Assembly: GCF_014297445.1 (NCBI RefSeq)
Contig: NZ_JACORU010000004.1
Location: 372,001-436,000, forward strand
Length of the DNA: 64,000 nt
Reading direction: 5' to 3'
Source of the DNA: Ramlibacter albus
Lineage (GTDB): Bacteria > Pseudomonadota > Gammaproteobacteria > Burkholderiales > Burkholderiaceae_C
Part shown: in pieces, positions 40,643 to 49,605 of the stretch
How positions within the stretch are numbered: the first letter of the stretch is position 1
Layout of the letters: every line of letters begins with the position of its first letter
Made by a program: the position numbers and the translations under genes
The notes under the pieces: model-generated
Databases searched by the model: none
What the model was told of the DNA's origin: nothing
Seen by the model: only the letters and a program-made list of their open reading frames with translations

Positions 40643-42014
40643 TCGCGCTTGCCCGCAGCGCGGCAAGCAGCTTCGCGTGCACGCCGCCGAAGCCGCCGTT
40701 GCTCATGCACACGATGTGGTCGCCCGCACGCGCGGCACTGACCACCTGTTCCACGAGTTGGTCGATCGTGTCCGCGACTTGCGCGCGGTCGCCCATCGGC
40801 GCGAGCGCTTCACGCGGGTCCCAACCCAGCCCGCCGGCGTGGCAGAAGGAGAGGTCCGCGAGCGCGAGGCTGTCGGGCAGCTGCGCCTTCATCGTGCCCA
40901 GCTTCATCGTGTTGCTGCGCGGCTCGAACACCGCGAGGATGCGCGCGGCGCCGACCTTGCGGCGCAAGCCGTCGAGCGTGAGGCGGATCGCGGTGGGGTG
41001 GTGCGCGAAGTCGTCGTAGACGGTCACGCCCGCTTCGGTGCCGCGCACTTCCATGCGGCGCTTGACGTTGCGGAAGCTGCCCAGCGCGGCGGCCGCTTTC
41101 GCCGGTTCCACGCCGACGTGCTGCGCGGCGGCGATCGCGGCCAGCGCGTTCAGCTGGTTGTGCACGCCGGTGACATCCCACTCGACACGGCCGCACTCGC
41201 GGCCACGCTCGAGCACAGTGAATGCGTGCGGCTCCCCTTCGGCGGTGAAGTCGCTCACCGCCGCACCGAAGCTGCGCTGCTCGCTCCAGCAGCCCATGTT
41301 CAACACGCGCTGCAGGCTTTCTTCCAGCCCGTTGACCACGACACGCCCCGTTGAGGGCACGGTGCGCACGAGGTGGTGGAACTGGCGTTCGATGGCCTTG
41401 AGGTCGTCGAAGATGTCCGCGTGGTCGAACTCGAGGTTGTTCAGGATGGCCGTGCGCGGGCGGTAGTGCACGAACTTGCTGCGCTTGTCGAAGAAGGCGC
41501 TGTCGTATTCGTCGGCCTCGATCACGAAGGTGTTGCCCTTGCCGAGGCGGGCGGAGATGTCGAAATTCATCGGCACGCCGCCGACGAGGAAACCCGGCTC
41601 GAGACCTGCTGCCTCGAGGATCCACGCGAGCATCGACGTCGTCGTCGTCTTGCCGTGCGTGCCCGCGACAGCGAGCACGTGGCGGCCCTGCAGGACGTGC
41701 TCGGCCAGCCACTGGGGGCCGCTGGTGTACGGCAGGCCCTGGTCGAGGATCGCCTCCATCAGCGGATAGCGCGGCGTGCCATCGGGCTGGCGCGCGCGTG
41801 AGACCACATTGCCGACCACCCACATATCGGGTTGCAACGCGAGCTGTTCCGCGCCGTAGCCTTCGACCAGGTCGATGCCCAGCGCGCGCAGCTGGTCGCT
41901 CATGGGCGGGTAGACGCCCGCGTCGCAGCCCGTGACCTTGTGGCCGGCCTCGCGCGCGAGGGCCGCCAGGCCGCCCATGAAGGTGCCGCAGATGCCGAGG
42001 ATGTGGATGTGCAT
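40614..42014 (-). CDS. mpl: Mpl, UDP-MurNAc:L-Ala-gamma-D-Glu-meso-DAP ligase
   Basis: Mpl recycles murein tripeptide by ligating it directly to UDP-MurNAc. The 466-residue Mur-ligase relative begins MHIHILGICGTFMGGLAALA, where MurC has GIGGAGMSG. It has the P-loop [10 protein letters not shown] (117-126), the EADEYDSAFFDKRSKFVHY motif characteristic of Mpl, and C-terminal YDDFAHHPTAI. It complements the biosynthetic MurC encoded at 12 kb. An acyl-CoA synthetase gene ends 32 bases upstream on the same strand. The stop lies inside the convergent 39644 gene. Confidence 0.95.
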   Translation of the reverse strand: MHIHILGICGTFMGGLAALAREAGHKVTGCDAGVYPPMSDQLRALGIDLVEGYGAEQLALQPDMWVVGNVVSRARQPDGTPRYPLMEAILDQGLPYTSGPQWLAEHVLQGRHVLAVAGTHGKTTTTSMLAWILEAAGLEPGFLVGGVPMNFDISARLGKGNTFVIEADEYDSAFFDKRSKFVHYRPRTAILNNLEFDHADIFDDLKAIERQFHHLVRTVPSTGRVVVNGLEESLQRVLNMGCWSEQRSFGAAVSDFTAEGEPHAFTVLERGRECGRVEWDVTGVHNQLNALAAIAAAQHVGVEPAKAAAALGSFRNVKRRMEVRGTEAGVTVYDDFAHHPTAIRLTLDGLRRKVGAARILAVFEPRSNTMKLGTMKAQLPDSLALADLSFCHAGGLGWDPREALAPMGDRAQVADTIDQLVEQVVSAARAGDHIVCMSNGGFGGVHAKLLAALRASAISASAAPAR

Positions 42015-42046
42015 GGGCCGGGATTATCCCGGCCCTGCCGACCGGA

Positions 42047-43675
42047 TTATTTCGGGAAGCGTTCGCGAAGTTTCAGTTTCCAGAACTTGCCGGTCGAGGT
42101 GCGCGGCACCGCCTCGATGAATTCGTACCGCTCGGGCAGCTGCCACTTGGCGAAGCTGCGATTGAGCAGGTGCGTGTCGAATTCACGGGTTTCGACGACT
42201 GCGCCCGGCTTGAGCACGACGCACGCGAGAGGCCGTTCGCTCCACTTCTCGTCGGGGATGGCGATGACGGCCGCCTCGGCAACGGCCGGGTGCGCCATGA
42301 GCGCGTTCTCCAGGTCCACCGAGCTGATCCATTCGCCGCCGCTCTTGATGAGGTCCTTGGTGCGGTCCGTGATTCGCACGAAGCCGAGGTCGTCCACCGA
42401 CGCGACGTCGCCCGTGCGCAGCCAGCCGTCGCGGGTGAACTTCTCTTCCGTGACCGGTACCTCGTGGTAACTGCCGGTGATGAAGGGCCCGCGAACCTGG
42501 ATCTCGCCCACGCTCTTGCCGTCCCACGGCTGCTCGCCGCCGTCGCCCCACACGCGCAGGTCCACCAGCGGGACGGGCACGCCCGCCATCGCCGCGCGGC
42601 GGTACTTCTCGTCCGCGCTCGCGTCGCCGAGCTCGCGGCGGGGGTAGGAGATGGTGCAGACGGGCGAGGTCTCCGTCATGCCCCAGCCCTGCAGGATCCA
42701 GATGCCGTGCCTGTCGAACGCGCGGATCAGCGCCTCCGGCACCGCTGCGCCGCCGACCAGCGAGCGCATGCCCTTGGGCAGCTTCCAGCGGCCGCGGTTG
42801 GGCGAGTCTTCCTTCTGCGCCGCGTCGTAGGTCTGGATCAGCGACATCCAGATCGTCGGCACGCCGAGCGACAGCGTGGGCGGCTCCACCTGCATCAGGT
42901 CGAGCAGGTCGTCGGGGTGCAGGTGCGGGCCGGGGAAGACGAGCTTCACGCCCATCATCACGGCGCCGTACGGCATCCCCCAGGAGTTGGCGTGGAACAT
43001 CGGCGTGACGGGCATGACGACGTCCGTGCCGCGCAGCCCCCAGAAGTCGCCGAGGCTGGCCACCAGCGTGTGCAGCACGGTGCTGCGATGCGAGTAGGCG
43101 ACGCCCTTGGGCCGGCCGGTCGTGCCGGACGTGTAGCACATGGCCACGGGGTCGTTCTCGTCGTGCCCGGCGTACTCGAAGCCGTCGGGGTCTGCTTCGG
43201 CAAGCAGGGACTCGTAGTTGGCGAACTCACCCGGTACGGCCGCGCCGGAGAAGGGGAACACGATGACCTTCTCGAAGCGATGCGCGCCCGCGAACTGGCG
43301 GTACAGCGGCAGCAGCACGTCGTCCACCACGAGGAATCGGTCGTCGGCGTCGCCCGCGATCCAGCCGATCTCGTCGGCGGAGAGGCGCAGGTTGAGCGTG
43401 TGCATCACGCCACCCGCGGCCGGGATGCCGAAGTAGCACTCCAGGTGCGCATGGTGGTTCCAGCACAGCGTGGCGACGCGATCGCCCTTCTTCAGCCCCA
43501 GCTTCTGCAATGCCGACGCGAGCGAGCGCGTGCGCCGGTAGAACTCGCCGTACGTGTGGCGCTTCAGGCTCTTGTCGGGCAGGCGCGAGACGATCTCGTT
43601 GCCGTGGAAGACCTGGCCCGCGCGCTCCAGCAAATGGTTGAGCGACAGCGGGACCTCCATCATCGTGCTCTTCAT
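42047..43675 (-). CDS. Fatty acyl-CoA synthetase (AMP-forming)
   Basis: The 542-residue protein activates a carboxylic acid to its CoA thioester through an acyl-adenylate. It has the ATP-binding motif YTSGTTGRPKG (181-191), QGWGMTETSP, the hinge region DGWLRTGDVASVDDLGFVRITDR and the C-terminal lysine in TSTGKFWK. Medium- to long-chain acids are the usual substrates of the closest family. The exact chain length is not readable. The start at 43675 is supported by AAAGGAG nine bases upstream. It is divergent from the 43730 gene. Confidence 0.92.
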   Translation of the reverse strand: MKSTMMEVPLSLNHLLERAGQVFHGNEIVSRLPDKSLKRHTYGEFYRRTRSLASALQKLGLKKGDRVATLCWNHHAHLECYFGIPAAGGVMHTLNLRLSADEIGWIAGDADDRFLVVDDVLLPLYRQFAGAHRFEKVIVFPFSGAAVPGEFANYESLLAEADPDGFEYAGHDENDPVAMCYTSGTTGRPKGVAYSHRSTVLHTLVASLGDFWGLRGTDVVMPVTPMFHANSWGMPYGAVMMGVKLVFPGPHLHPDDLLDLMQVEPPTLSLGVPTIWMSLIQTYDAAQKEDSPNRGRWKLPKGMRSLVGGAAVPEALIRAFDRHGIWILQGWGMTETSPVCTISYPRRELGDASADEKYRRAAMAGVPVPLVDLRVWGDGGEQPWDGKSVGEIQVRGPFITGSYHEVPVTEEKFTRDGWLRTGDVASVDDLGFVRITDRTKDLIKSGGEWISSVDLENALMAHPAVAEAAVIAIPDEKWSERPLACVVLKPGAVVETREFDTHLLNRSFAKWQLPERYEFIEAVPRTSTGKFWKLKLRERFPK

Positions 43676-43715
43676 GGCAAGGGCTCCTTTGCCTGAAGAC
43701 TCTACCGGCGCGAGG

Positions 43716-43721
43716 GACAAT
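43716..43721 (+). promoter_or_regulatory. Possible -10 box of the 43730 gene, eight bases before the start codon
   Basis: GACAAT ends eight bases before the ATG at 43730. It is weaker than the similar boxes before lpxC, rodA and tldD, and no -35 element is evident. Confidence 0.3.
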
Positions 43722-43729
43722 GGGGCCAC

Positions 43730-44323
43730 ATGGATAACACCCAATCGGAGATCGCCGCCACGGCGGCGCGGCTCGTCGTGGAAGAAGGGCTCGAATACGG
43801 GCCCGCAAAGAAGCGCGCGGTCAGGCAACTGGGGCTGAACGCCCGCGCCGCGCTGCCGGACAACGACGCGGTCGAAGACGCGGTCAAGGAATACATCTCC
43901 GTGTTCTGCGCCGACACGCAGCCGCGCGAGCTGCAGGCCCTGCGGCGCCTGGCCATCACCTGGATGGAGCGGCTCGCGGAATTCCGCCCCTACCTCGGTG
44001 GCGCGGTGTGGCACGGCACGGCGACGCGCCTGTCGGACATCTACCTGCAACTCTTTTGCGACGACCCCAAGTCGGCCGAGATCGCGTTGATCGAAAATAA
44101 GGTCGATTACGAAGCCCGCACCGTGACCGGCTTCAACGGCCAGCCGGTCGAGGCCCTGAGCTTTTCCAGCATGAGCCGCGAGCTGGGCGAAACCATCGGA
44201 GTCCACCTCTTGATCTACGACCACGACGACGTGCGCGGCGCGCTCAAGCCCGACTCGCGCGGCCGCACGCCGCGCGGCGATGTGGCGGCCGTGCGCGCTT
44301 TGCTGGCCGAGGGCGACGAATGA
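43730..44323 (+). CDS. Conserved-looking protein of unknown function, possibly nucleotidyltransferase-like
   Basis: The 197-residue product has no signal peptide or membrane segment. A helical N-terminal half (AARLVVEEGLEYGPAKKRAV, VEDAVKEYISVF) precedes a segment GAVWHGTATRLSDIYLQLF. The glycine/SD spacing in this segment faintly recalls nucleotidyltransferase active sites. A SMSRELGETIGVHLLIYDHDD segment follows. That resemblance is weak and the function should be taken as unknown. Its stop overlaps the TlpA-like gene by four bases (ATGA), suggesting a functional link. Confidence 0.75.
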   Translation: MDNTQSEIAATAARLVVEEGLEYGPAKKRAVRQLGLNARAALPDNDAVEDAVKEYISVFCADTQPRELQALRRLAITWMERLAEFRPYLGGAVWHGTATRLSDIYLQLFCDDPKSAEIALIENKVDYEARTVTGFNGQPVEALSFSSMSRELGETIGVHLLIYDHDDVRGALKPDSRGRTPRGDVAAVRALLAEGDE

Positions 44324-44868
44324 GCGAAGCCGCTGCCGCCCCATCGGCCGGAATCTCACGCCGCAAGCTCGCCATCGGAGCGGGCGTGGTCGGCGCGCTC
44401 GGCGGGCTGGCCCTTGGCCTGTGGCGCGCGCGTGGCGACGCCGAAAGCCCGGAGGTCGCCGCATTCTGGGCGATGAATTTCCAGTCGCCGCAAGGGCAGG
44501 CGCTGCCGATGTCGGCCTTCAAGGGCAAGCCGCTGCTGCTCAATTTCTGGGCAACCTGGTGCCCGCCCTGCATCGAGGAGTTCCCGCTTCTCGACGCCTT
44601 CTACAAACAAAACCAGCCCAACGGCTGGCAAGTGCTCGGTTTGGCGATCGACCAGCCGAGCGCGGTCCGGTCGTTCCTGGGCAAGCAGCCGGTCACCTTC
44701 CCGATCGGCCTCGCGGGGCTGGAAGGTACCGACCTCTCGCGCGGCTTGGGTAACATGGCGGGGGGCCTTCCCTTCACCGTGGTCTTCGGCGCCGATGGGA
44801 GCGCCCGCCATCGTAGAATGGGCCGCGTCTCGCCCGACGACCTGAAGGCGTGGGCGCAAATAAAATAA
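44320..44868 (+). CDS. TlpA-like thiol:disulfide oxidoreductase
   Basis: The 182-residue protein has an N-terminal membrane anchor or signal (about 18-36) preceded by SRRKL, a twin-arginine-like motif. A thioredoxin fold with active site WCPPC (C81, C84) and the cis-proline loop GGLPFTVVF follows. It should face the periplasm and reduce or isomerise disulfides, for example in cytochrome c maturation, but no cytochrome genes are nearby. It is translationally coupled to the preceding unknown gene and lies 77 bases before accB. Confidence 0.9.
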   Translation: MSEAAAAPSAGISRRKLAIGAGVVGALGGLALGLWRARGDAESPEVAAFWAMNFQSPQGQALPMSAFKGKPLLLNFWATWCPPCIEEFPLLDAFYKQNQPNGWQVLGLAIDQPSAVRSFLGKQPVTFPIGLAGLEGTDLSRGLGNMAGGLPFTVVFGADGSARHRRMGRVSPDDLKAWAQIK

Positions 44869-44890
44869 TAATCGTGCGAAAAGCCGGAAC

Positions 44891-44909
44891 TTACAGTTTT
44901 TTGCTGTAA
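44891..44909 (+). promoter_or_regulatory. Inverted repeat TTACAG-N7-CTGTAA upstream of accB
   Basis: A perfect six-base inverted repeat with a T-rich spacer lies 36 bases before the accB start, in an AT-rich patch that probably holds the accBC promoter. It could be an operator or a small hairpin. No regulator is assigned. Confidence 0.4.
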
Positions 44910-44945
44910 ATTCGCCATCCTTTCCAGAACAACATCGGAGATGGC

Positions 44946-45410
44946 ATGGACCTGCGCAAGCTCAAGACCCTGATCGACCTGGTCTCGGAGTCCAATGTCT
45001 CGGAGCTCGAGATCACGGAGGCCGAAGGCAAGGTACGCATCGTCAAGGGCGGCGGCGCGATGGTACAGCCGATGGCCGCCCCGGCGGCGATGCACGCCCC
45101 GCCGGCGATGCCCGTTGGCGCACCGCAGCCCGCGGCGGCCGCCCCCCAGGCCGCACCCGCTCCCGAGGTGCCGGCCGGCCACACGGTGAAGTCGCCGATG
45201 GTGGGCACCTTTTACCGCTCTTCCGCACCCGGCGCGAAACCGTTCGTCGAAGTGGGCCAGGCCATCAAGGAAGGCGAGACGATCTGCATCATCGAGGCCA
45301 TGAAGATCCTCAACGAGATCGAGGCGGACAAGTCGGGCACGATCACCAAGATCCTGTGCGAGAACGGCCAGGCAGTGGAATACGGGCAGCCGCTCTTCAT
45401 CATCGAATAA
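44946..45410 (+). CDS. accB: AccB, biotin carboxyl carrier protein of acetyl-CoA carboxylase
   Basis: AccB carries the carboxybiotin group for malonyl-CoA synthesis. The 154-residue protein has an N-terminal helix region, a long Ala/Pro linker (about 43-75, many MxAPxA-type repeats), and the biotinyl domain with EAMKI, where K120 is the biotinylated lysine. The ATG at 44946 follows CGGAG. accC starts seven bases after the stop. The accA and accD subunits are elsewhere. Confidence 0.97.
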   Translation: MDLRKLKTLIDLVSESNVSELEITEAEGKVRIVKGGGAMVQPMAAPAAMHAPPAMPVGAPQPAAAAPQAAPAPEVPAGHTVKSPMVGTFYRSSAPGAKPFVEVGQAIKEGETICIIEAMKILNEIEADKSGTITKILCENGQAVEYGQPLFIIE

Positions 45411-45417
45411 GCGGCCC

Positions 45418-46767
45418 ATGTTCAAGAAGATCCTCGTAGCCAATCGCGGCGAAATCGCCCTGCGCATCCAGCGGGCGTGCAGCGAGCTGGGCGTCAAGGC
45501 GGTCATGGTCTATTCCGAAGCCGACCGCGAAGCCAAGTACGTCAAGCTTGCCGAAGAGGCCGTGTGCATCGGGCCCGCGCCCTCGCCGCTGTCGTACCTC
45601 AACATGCCGGCCATCATCTCGGCGGCCGAAGTGACCGACGCCGAGGCCATCCACCCGGGCTACGGCTTCCTGTCCGAGAACGCCGGCTTCGCCGAGCGGG
45701 TGGAGAAAAGCGGCTTCCAGTTCATCGGCCCCACGCCCGAGTCGATCCGCATCATGGGCGACAAAGTCTCGGCCAAGCAGGCCATGATCAAGGCGGGCGT
45801 GCCCTGCGTGCCCGGCTCCGAGGGCGAGTTGCCGGACAACCCCACCGAAATCCGCCGCATCGCCAAGAGCGTCGGCTACCCGGTGATCATCAAGGCCGCG
45901 GGCGGCGGCGGCGGGCGCGGCATGCGTGTCGTGCACACCGAGGCGGCGCTGGTCAATGCGGTGCAGATGACCAAGGCGGAGGCGCAGGCGGCGTTCAGCA
46001 ACCCGGCCGTGTACATGGAGAAGTTCCTGCAGAACCCGCGGCACGTGGAGATCCAGGTGCTGGCGGACAAGCACAAGAACGCCGTGTACCTGGGCGAGCG
46101 CGACTGCTCCATGCAGCGGCGCCACCAGAAGGTGATCGAGGAAGCGCCGGCGCCGGGCATCCCGCGCAAGCTGATCGAGCGGATCGGCACCCGCTGCGCC
46201 GACGCGTGCAAGAAGATCGGCTACCGCGGTGCAGGCACGTTCGAGTTCCTGTACGAGAACGGCGAGTTCTATTTCATCGAGATGAACACGCGCGTGCAGG
46301 TGGAGCACCCGGTGACCGAGCTGATCACGGGCGTGGACATCGTCAAGACGCAGATCATGGTGGCCGCCGGCGAGAAGCTACCCTTCAAGCAGGGCGACAT
46401 CCAGATCCGTGGCCACGCCATCGAATGCCGCGTGAACGCCGAGGACCCGTACAACTTCGTGCCGTCCCCCGGCCGCATCACGATGTGGCACCCGCCGGGC
46501 GGGCCGGGCGTGCGCGTGGACTCGCACGTGTACACCAACTACTTCGTGCCGCCGAACTACGACTCGATGATCGGCAAGATCATCGTGCACGGCGACACGC
46601 GCGAGCAGGCGCTGGCGCGCATGCGCACCGCGCTGGCCGAGACGGTGGTGGAAGGCATCAAGACCAACATCCCGCTGCACCGCGAACTGATGGTGGACGC
46701 CAAGTTCATGGCCGGGGGCACCAACATCCACTACCTGGAAGAGTGGCTGTCGCACCATAAACGCTAG
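45418..46767 (+). CDS. accC: AccC, biotin carboxylase subunit of acetyl-CoA carboxylase
   Basis: AccC carboxylates the biotin on AccB using ATP and bicarbonate. The 449-residue ATP-grasp protein begins [17 protein letters not shown]. It contains [14 protein letters not shown] (ATP loop), [19 protein letters not shown], and [14 protein letters not shown] with the metal ligands and catalytic arginine. It forms the standard accBC operon. A palindromic repeat separates it from prmA. Confidence 0.97.
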   Translation: MFKKILVANRGEIALRIQRACSELGVKAVMVYSEADREAKYVKLAEEAVCIGPAPSPLSYLNMPAIISAAEVTDAEAIHPGYGFLSENAGFAERVEKSGFQFIGPTPESIRIMGDKVSAKQAMIKAGVPCVPGSEGELPDNPTEIRRIAKSVGYPVIIKAAGGGGGRGMRVVHTEAALVNAVQMTKAEAQAAFSNPAVYMEKFLQNPRHVEIQVLADKHKNAVYLGERDCSMQRRHQKVIEEAPAPGIPRKLIERIGTRCADACKKIGYRGAGTFEFLYENGEFYFIEMNTRVQVEHPVTELITGVDIVKTQIMVAAGEKLPFKQGDIQIRGHAIECRVNAEDPYNFVPSPGRITMWHPPGGPGVRVDSHVYTNYFVPPNYDSMIGKIIVHGDTREQALARMRTALAETVVEGIKTNIPLHRELMVDAKFMAGGTNIHYLEEWLSHHKR

Positions 46768-46776
46768 AAATGTTGG

Positions 46777-46853
46777 CCCCCACGCTCCCCGCTTCGCGAG
46801 GTTCGCTGCCCCCCGAGGGGGCTTCAGCCGCCTTGGGGCGGCCCGGCGGCGGC
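46777..46853. repeat. GC-rich dispersed element with two hairpins between accC and prmA
   Basis: The 88-base gap between accC and prmA is almost filled by a sequence with two perfect hairpins: GCCCCC/GGGGGC (46808-46822) and GCCGCC/GGCGGC (46827-46842). I recognise it as an intergenic repeat type common in Comamonadaceae, which when translated reads SRGSLPPEGA. The prmA ATG follows within a few bases, so the element probably replaces or masks its ribosome binding site and may act as an attenuator. Confidence 0.65.
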
Positions 46854-46855
46854 TG

Positions 46856-47740
46856 ATGTACGAGCTGCGCCTGCTGTGCCCCGAAGACCGCGTCGAGCCG
46901 GTCAGCGAGGCGCTGGACGCGCTGGATGCGTTGAGCGTGTCGGTCGAGGATGCCGACGCGCAGACGCCGGCGGAACAGGCGCTGTTCGGCGAGCCGGGCA
47001 TGCCGCCGCCCAAGGAGGGCTGGCAGCGCTCGCTGGTGCTGGCCCTCTTCCCCGACAAGGAACAGGCCGAGGAAGCTGCGCGCTTGCTCGCGCCGCAGGA
47101 TTTCTTCGCGGGTTGCAAGCTGCTCGCGATCGCCGAGGTGCCCGAGCAGGACTGGGTGCGCCTGACGCAGTCGCAGTTCGCGCCCGTGGAGATCACGCCC
47201 GAATTCTGGATCGTGCCGACGTGGCATGAGCCGCCGGAGGGGGCGAAGCAGGTGATCCGCCTCGATCCCGGCCTCGCGTTCGGCACCGGCACCCACCCGA
47301 CCACGCGCATGTGCCTGCGCTGGATCGCGCGCCATGCGCTCGCCGGGCAGCGCGTGCTGGACTACGGTTGCGGCTCGGGCATCCTGGCCATCGGCGCGGC
47401 GAAGTTCGGCGCAACGGAAATCGACGCGGTGGACATCGACGAAGCCGCGGTGCGCTCGACGAACGACAATGCGGCGGCGAACGGTGTCACGCTGAACGCG
47501 GGCCTGCCCGACAAGGCGAGCGGCGAGTACGGCGTGGTGCTCGCGAACATCCTCGCGACGCCTTTGAAGGTTCTCGCGCCGCTGCTCGTGTCGCACGTCG
47601 CACCCGGCGGCCACCTCGTGCTGGCGGGCATCCTCGAGCGGCAGGCCGACGAATTGAAGGCGGCCTACGCGCCGCATTGCAAGCTCGAAGTGAGCGACAC
47701 CGAGGACGGCTGGATCCTCATGACCGCGCGCAAGCCATGA
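46856..47740 (+). CDS. prmA: PrmA, ribosomal protein L11 methyltransferase
   Basis: PrmA trimethylates lysines of ribosomal protein L11. The 294-residue protein has the N-terminal substrate-recognition domain, then LDPGLAFGTGTHPTT, the SAM-binding VLDYGCGSGILAIGAAK, AVDIDEAAV and VLANILATPL, all typical of PrmA. The start MYELRLLCP at 46856 fits the family, although no Shine-Dalgarno sequence is seen and a GC-rich repeat ends just before it. The stop overlaps the next gene by four bases. Confidence 0.95.
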   Translation: MYELRLLCPEDRVEPVSEALDALDALSVSVEDADAQTPAEQALFGEPGMPPPKEGWQRSLVLALFPDKEQAEEAARLLAPQDFFAGCKLLAIAEVPEQDWVRLTQSQFAPVEITPEFWIVPTWHEPPEGAKQVIRLDPGLAFGTGTHPTTRMCLRWIARHALAGQRVLDYGCGSGILAIGAAKFGATEIDAVDIDEAAVRSTNDNAAANGVTLNAGLPDKASGEYGVVLANILATPLKVLAPLLVSHVAPGGHLVLAGILERQADELKAAYAPHCKLEVSDTEDGWILMTARKP

Positions 47741-48705
47741 GTCTGATCACCTGCTGCCCCGCCTGCGGGACGATGTTCAAGGTGGTCGCGGACCAGCTGA
47801 AGATCTCCGACGGCTGGGTGCGCTGCGGGCATTGCGCGCAGGTGTTCGATGCCCCGGCGCACATGGTGGGCGGTGAGCCGGTGGCAGCGCCGGCCGCAAC
47901 GTCCTCGCCGCCGCCGGCAGCTGCGCGGGTTGCGGCACCGACTGTTTCGCCAGTTCCTGCGCGGCCTGCACCGCTGCCGCCGACTTCGCGCGTTGCCGAA
48001 CCGGCTGCACCGGTTGCCGCGGACACCGACCTCGAACCGCCGCCGTCGCGACCCTTCGTCACGGAAGCCGCGCCTGACGAGGTGCCAGTGGCCGCCGGCA
48101 TCGAAGTCGAGGAGATCCCCGTCTTCGGCCCGGAAGAATTGCGGCGCGCGCAGGTCGAGACTGCGCAGGCCGACGAGCCGGTGCAGGAAGTCTCGTTCAT
48201 CCGCGACGCGCGCCGACGCGCCTTCTGGACGCGGCCGCTGGTGCGCTTCGTCCTCGTGCTGGTGCTGCTCGCCCTGGCGGGTGTGCTTGCCGTGCAGGTG
48301 GCCGTGCAGGAGCGCGATCGCCTCGCCGCTTCCGAGCCGGCGCTCAAGCCGCTGCTCACGCAACTGTGTGCGTACCTGCAGTGCAGCGTCGGCCCCGCGC
48401 GCCAGATCGAATCGGTCGCGATCGACAGCTCGTCGTTCAGCAAGCTTCGCCCCGACACCTACCGACTCAGCTTCACGCTCAAGAACGCGGCAGCCATGCC
48501 GATTGCCGTTCCGGCGATGGAGCTCACGCTCACCGACACGCAGGAGCAGGCCGTGGTGCGGCGCGTGCTCACGCCCGCCGACCTCGGCGCGGCGCCCGTG
48601 TTGCCGGCGAGTGGAGAATGGGCGGCGTCGGTGACGCTGTCCGTCGCGCCCACGGCGGGCAACGGCCGCATCTCCGGCTATCGTTTGCTTGCCTTCTACC
48701 CCTGA
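47737..48705 (+). CDS. Zinc-ribbon, single-span membrane protein (DUF3426-type)
   Basis: The 322-residue protein has an N-terminal zinc ribbon (C7, C10, C30, C33) of the MJ0042 type and a long Pro/Ala-rich linker (about 45-105). One membrane segment (about 168-188) and a periplasmic domain of the DUF3426 kind (SFSKLRPDTYRLSFTLKNAA, then LTLTDTQEQAVVRRVL) follow. This architecture is common next to prmA in Burkholderiales. Its function is unknown. The four-base overlap suggests co-translation with prmA. Confidence 0.88.
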   Translation: MSLITCCPACGTMFKVVADQLKISDGWVRCGHCAQVFDAPAHMVGGEPVAAPAATSSPPPAAARVAAPTVSPVPARPAPLPPTSRVAEPAAPVAADTDLEPPPSRPFVTEAAPDEVPVAAGIEVEEIPVFGPEELRRAQVETAQADEPVQEVSFIRDARRRAFWTRPLVRFVLVLVLLALAGVLAVQVAVQERDRLAASEPALKPLLTQLCAYLQCSVGPARQIESVAIDSSSFSKLRPDTYRLSFTLKNAAAMPIAVPAMELTLTDTQEQAVVRRVLTPADLGAAPVLPASGEWAASVTLSVAPTAGNGRISGYRLLAFYP

Positions 48706-48723
48706 AAGAAAGACCCGACTTCC

Positions 48724-49605
48724 ATGGCAGCCCTGATCTGCGGTTCCTTCGCGTTCGACACCATCATGAATTTCGAGGGCCGCTTCGCGGACCAGATCCT
48801 GCCGGACCAGCTGCACATCCTGAACGTGTCGTTCCTCGTGCCGGGGCTGCGGCGCGACTTCGGCGGCTGCGCGGGCAACATCGCCTACTCGCTCAAGGCG
48901 CTGGGCGGCGCGCCGCTGCCGATGGCCACCGTCGGTACGGACGGCGCGGACTACCTGCAACGCCTGCGCACGCTCGGCATCTCGACCGAATTCGTCAAGC
49001 AGGTCGAAGGCACCTACACGGCGCAGGCGATGATCATGACGGACCGGGACAACAACCAGATCACCGCGTTCCACCCCGGCGCAATGATGCAGGCGCACGT
49101 CACTCGCATCGAGGCGCGGTCCGACATCAAGCTGGGCATCATTTCGCCGGATGGCCGCGACGCGATGCTGCAGCACGCGGAGCAGTTCAAGGCCGCGGGC
49201 ATCCCGTTCGTGTTCGACCCGGGGCAAGGGCTGCCGATGTTCGACGGCAATGAGCTCACCGCCTTCATCGACAAGGCGACCTGGGTGACGGTGAACGACT
49301 ACGAAGGCAAGATGCTCAACGAGCGCACGGGCCTCACGAGCGCGGAGATTTCGCGCCGCACCAAGGGCCTCGTCGTCACCTTGGGCCACGAGGGCTGCGA
49401 GGTGTGGGTCGATGGGGAGAAAACCCACGTGCCGCCCGTGCAGGCAAAGGAAGTCGTCGACCCCACCGGCTGCGGCGACGCCTGGCGCGGCGCGCTGCTG
49501 CACGGCCTGGAGCAGGGCTGGTCGCTCGCGAAATGCGCCGAGCTCGGCAACAAGGTCGGCGCGATCAAGATCGCGAGCCGCGGGCCGCAGAACTGGTCGC
49601 TCTAA
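48724..49605 (+). CDS. PfkB-family sugar/nucleoside kinase (adenosine kinase-like)
   Basis: The 293-residue protein has the ribokinase-fold N-terminal glycine motif GGCAGNIAYSLKALGG and the C-terminal active-site motif DPTGCGDAWRGALLHG with catalytic aspartate D252. The family phosphorylates ribose, nucleosides or related sugars with ATP. Similar proteins are often annotated as adenosine kinases, but no substrate-defining residue was identified. It follows the zinc-ribbon gene by 18 bases and converges with the SDR gene, overlapping by four bases. Confidence 0.88.
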   Translation: MAALICGSFAFDTIMNFEGRFADQILPDQLHILNVSFLVPGLRRDFGGCAGNIAYSLKALGGAPLPMATVGTDGADYLQRLRTLGISTEFVKQVEGTYTAQAMIMTDRDNNQITAFHPGAMMQAHVTRIEARSDIKLGIISPDGRDAMLQHAEQFKAAGIPFVFDPGQGLPMFDGNELTAFIDKATWVTVNDYEGKMLNERTGLTSAEISRRTKGLVVTLGHEGCEVWVDGEKTHVPPVQAKEVVDPTGCGDAWRGALLHGLEQGWSLAKCAELGNKVGAIKIASRGPQNWSL

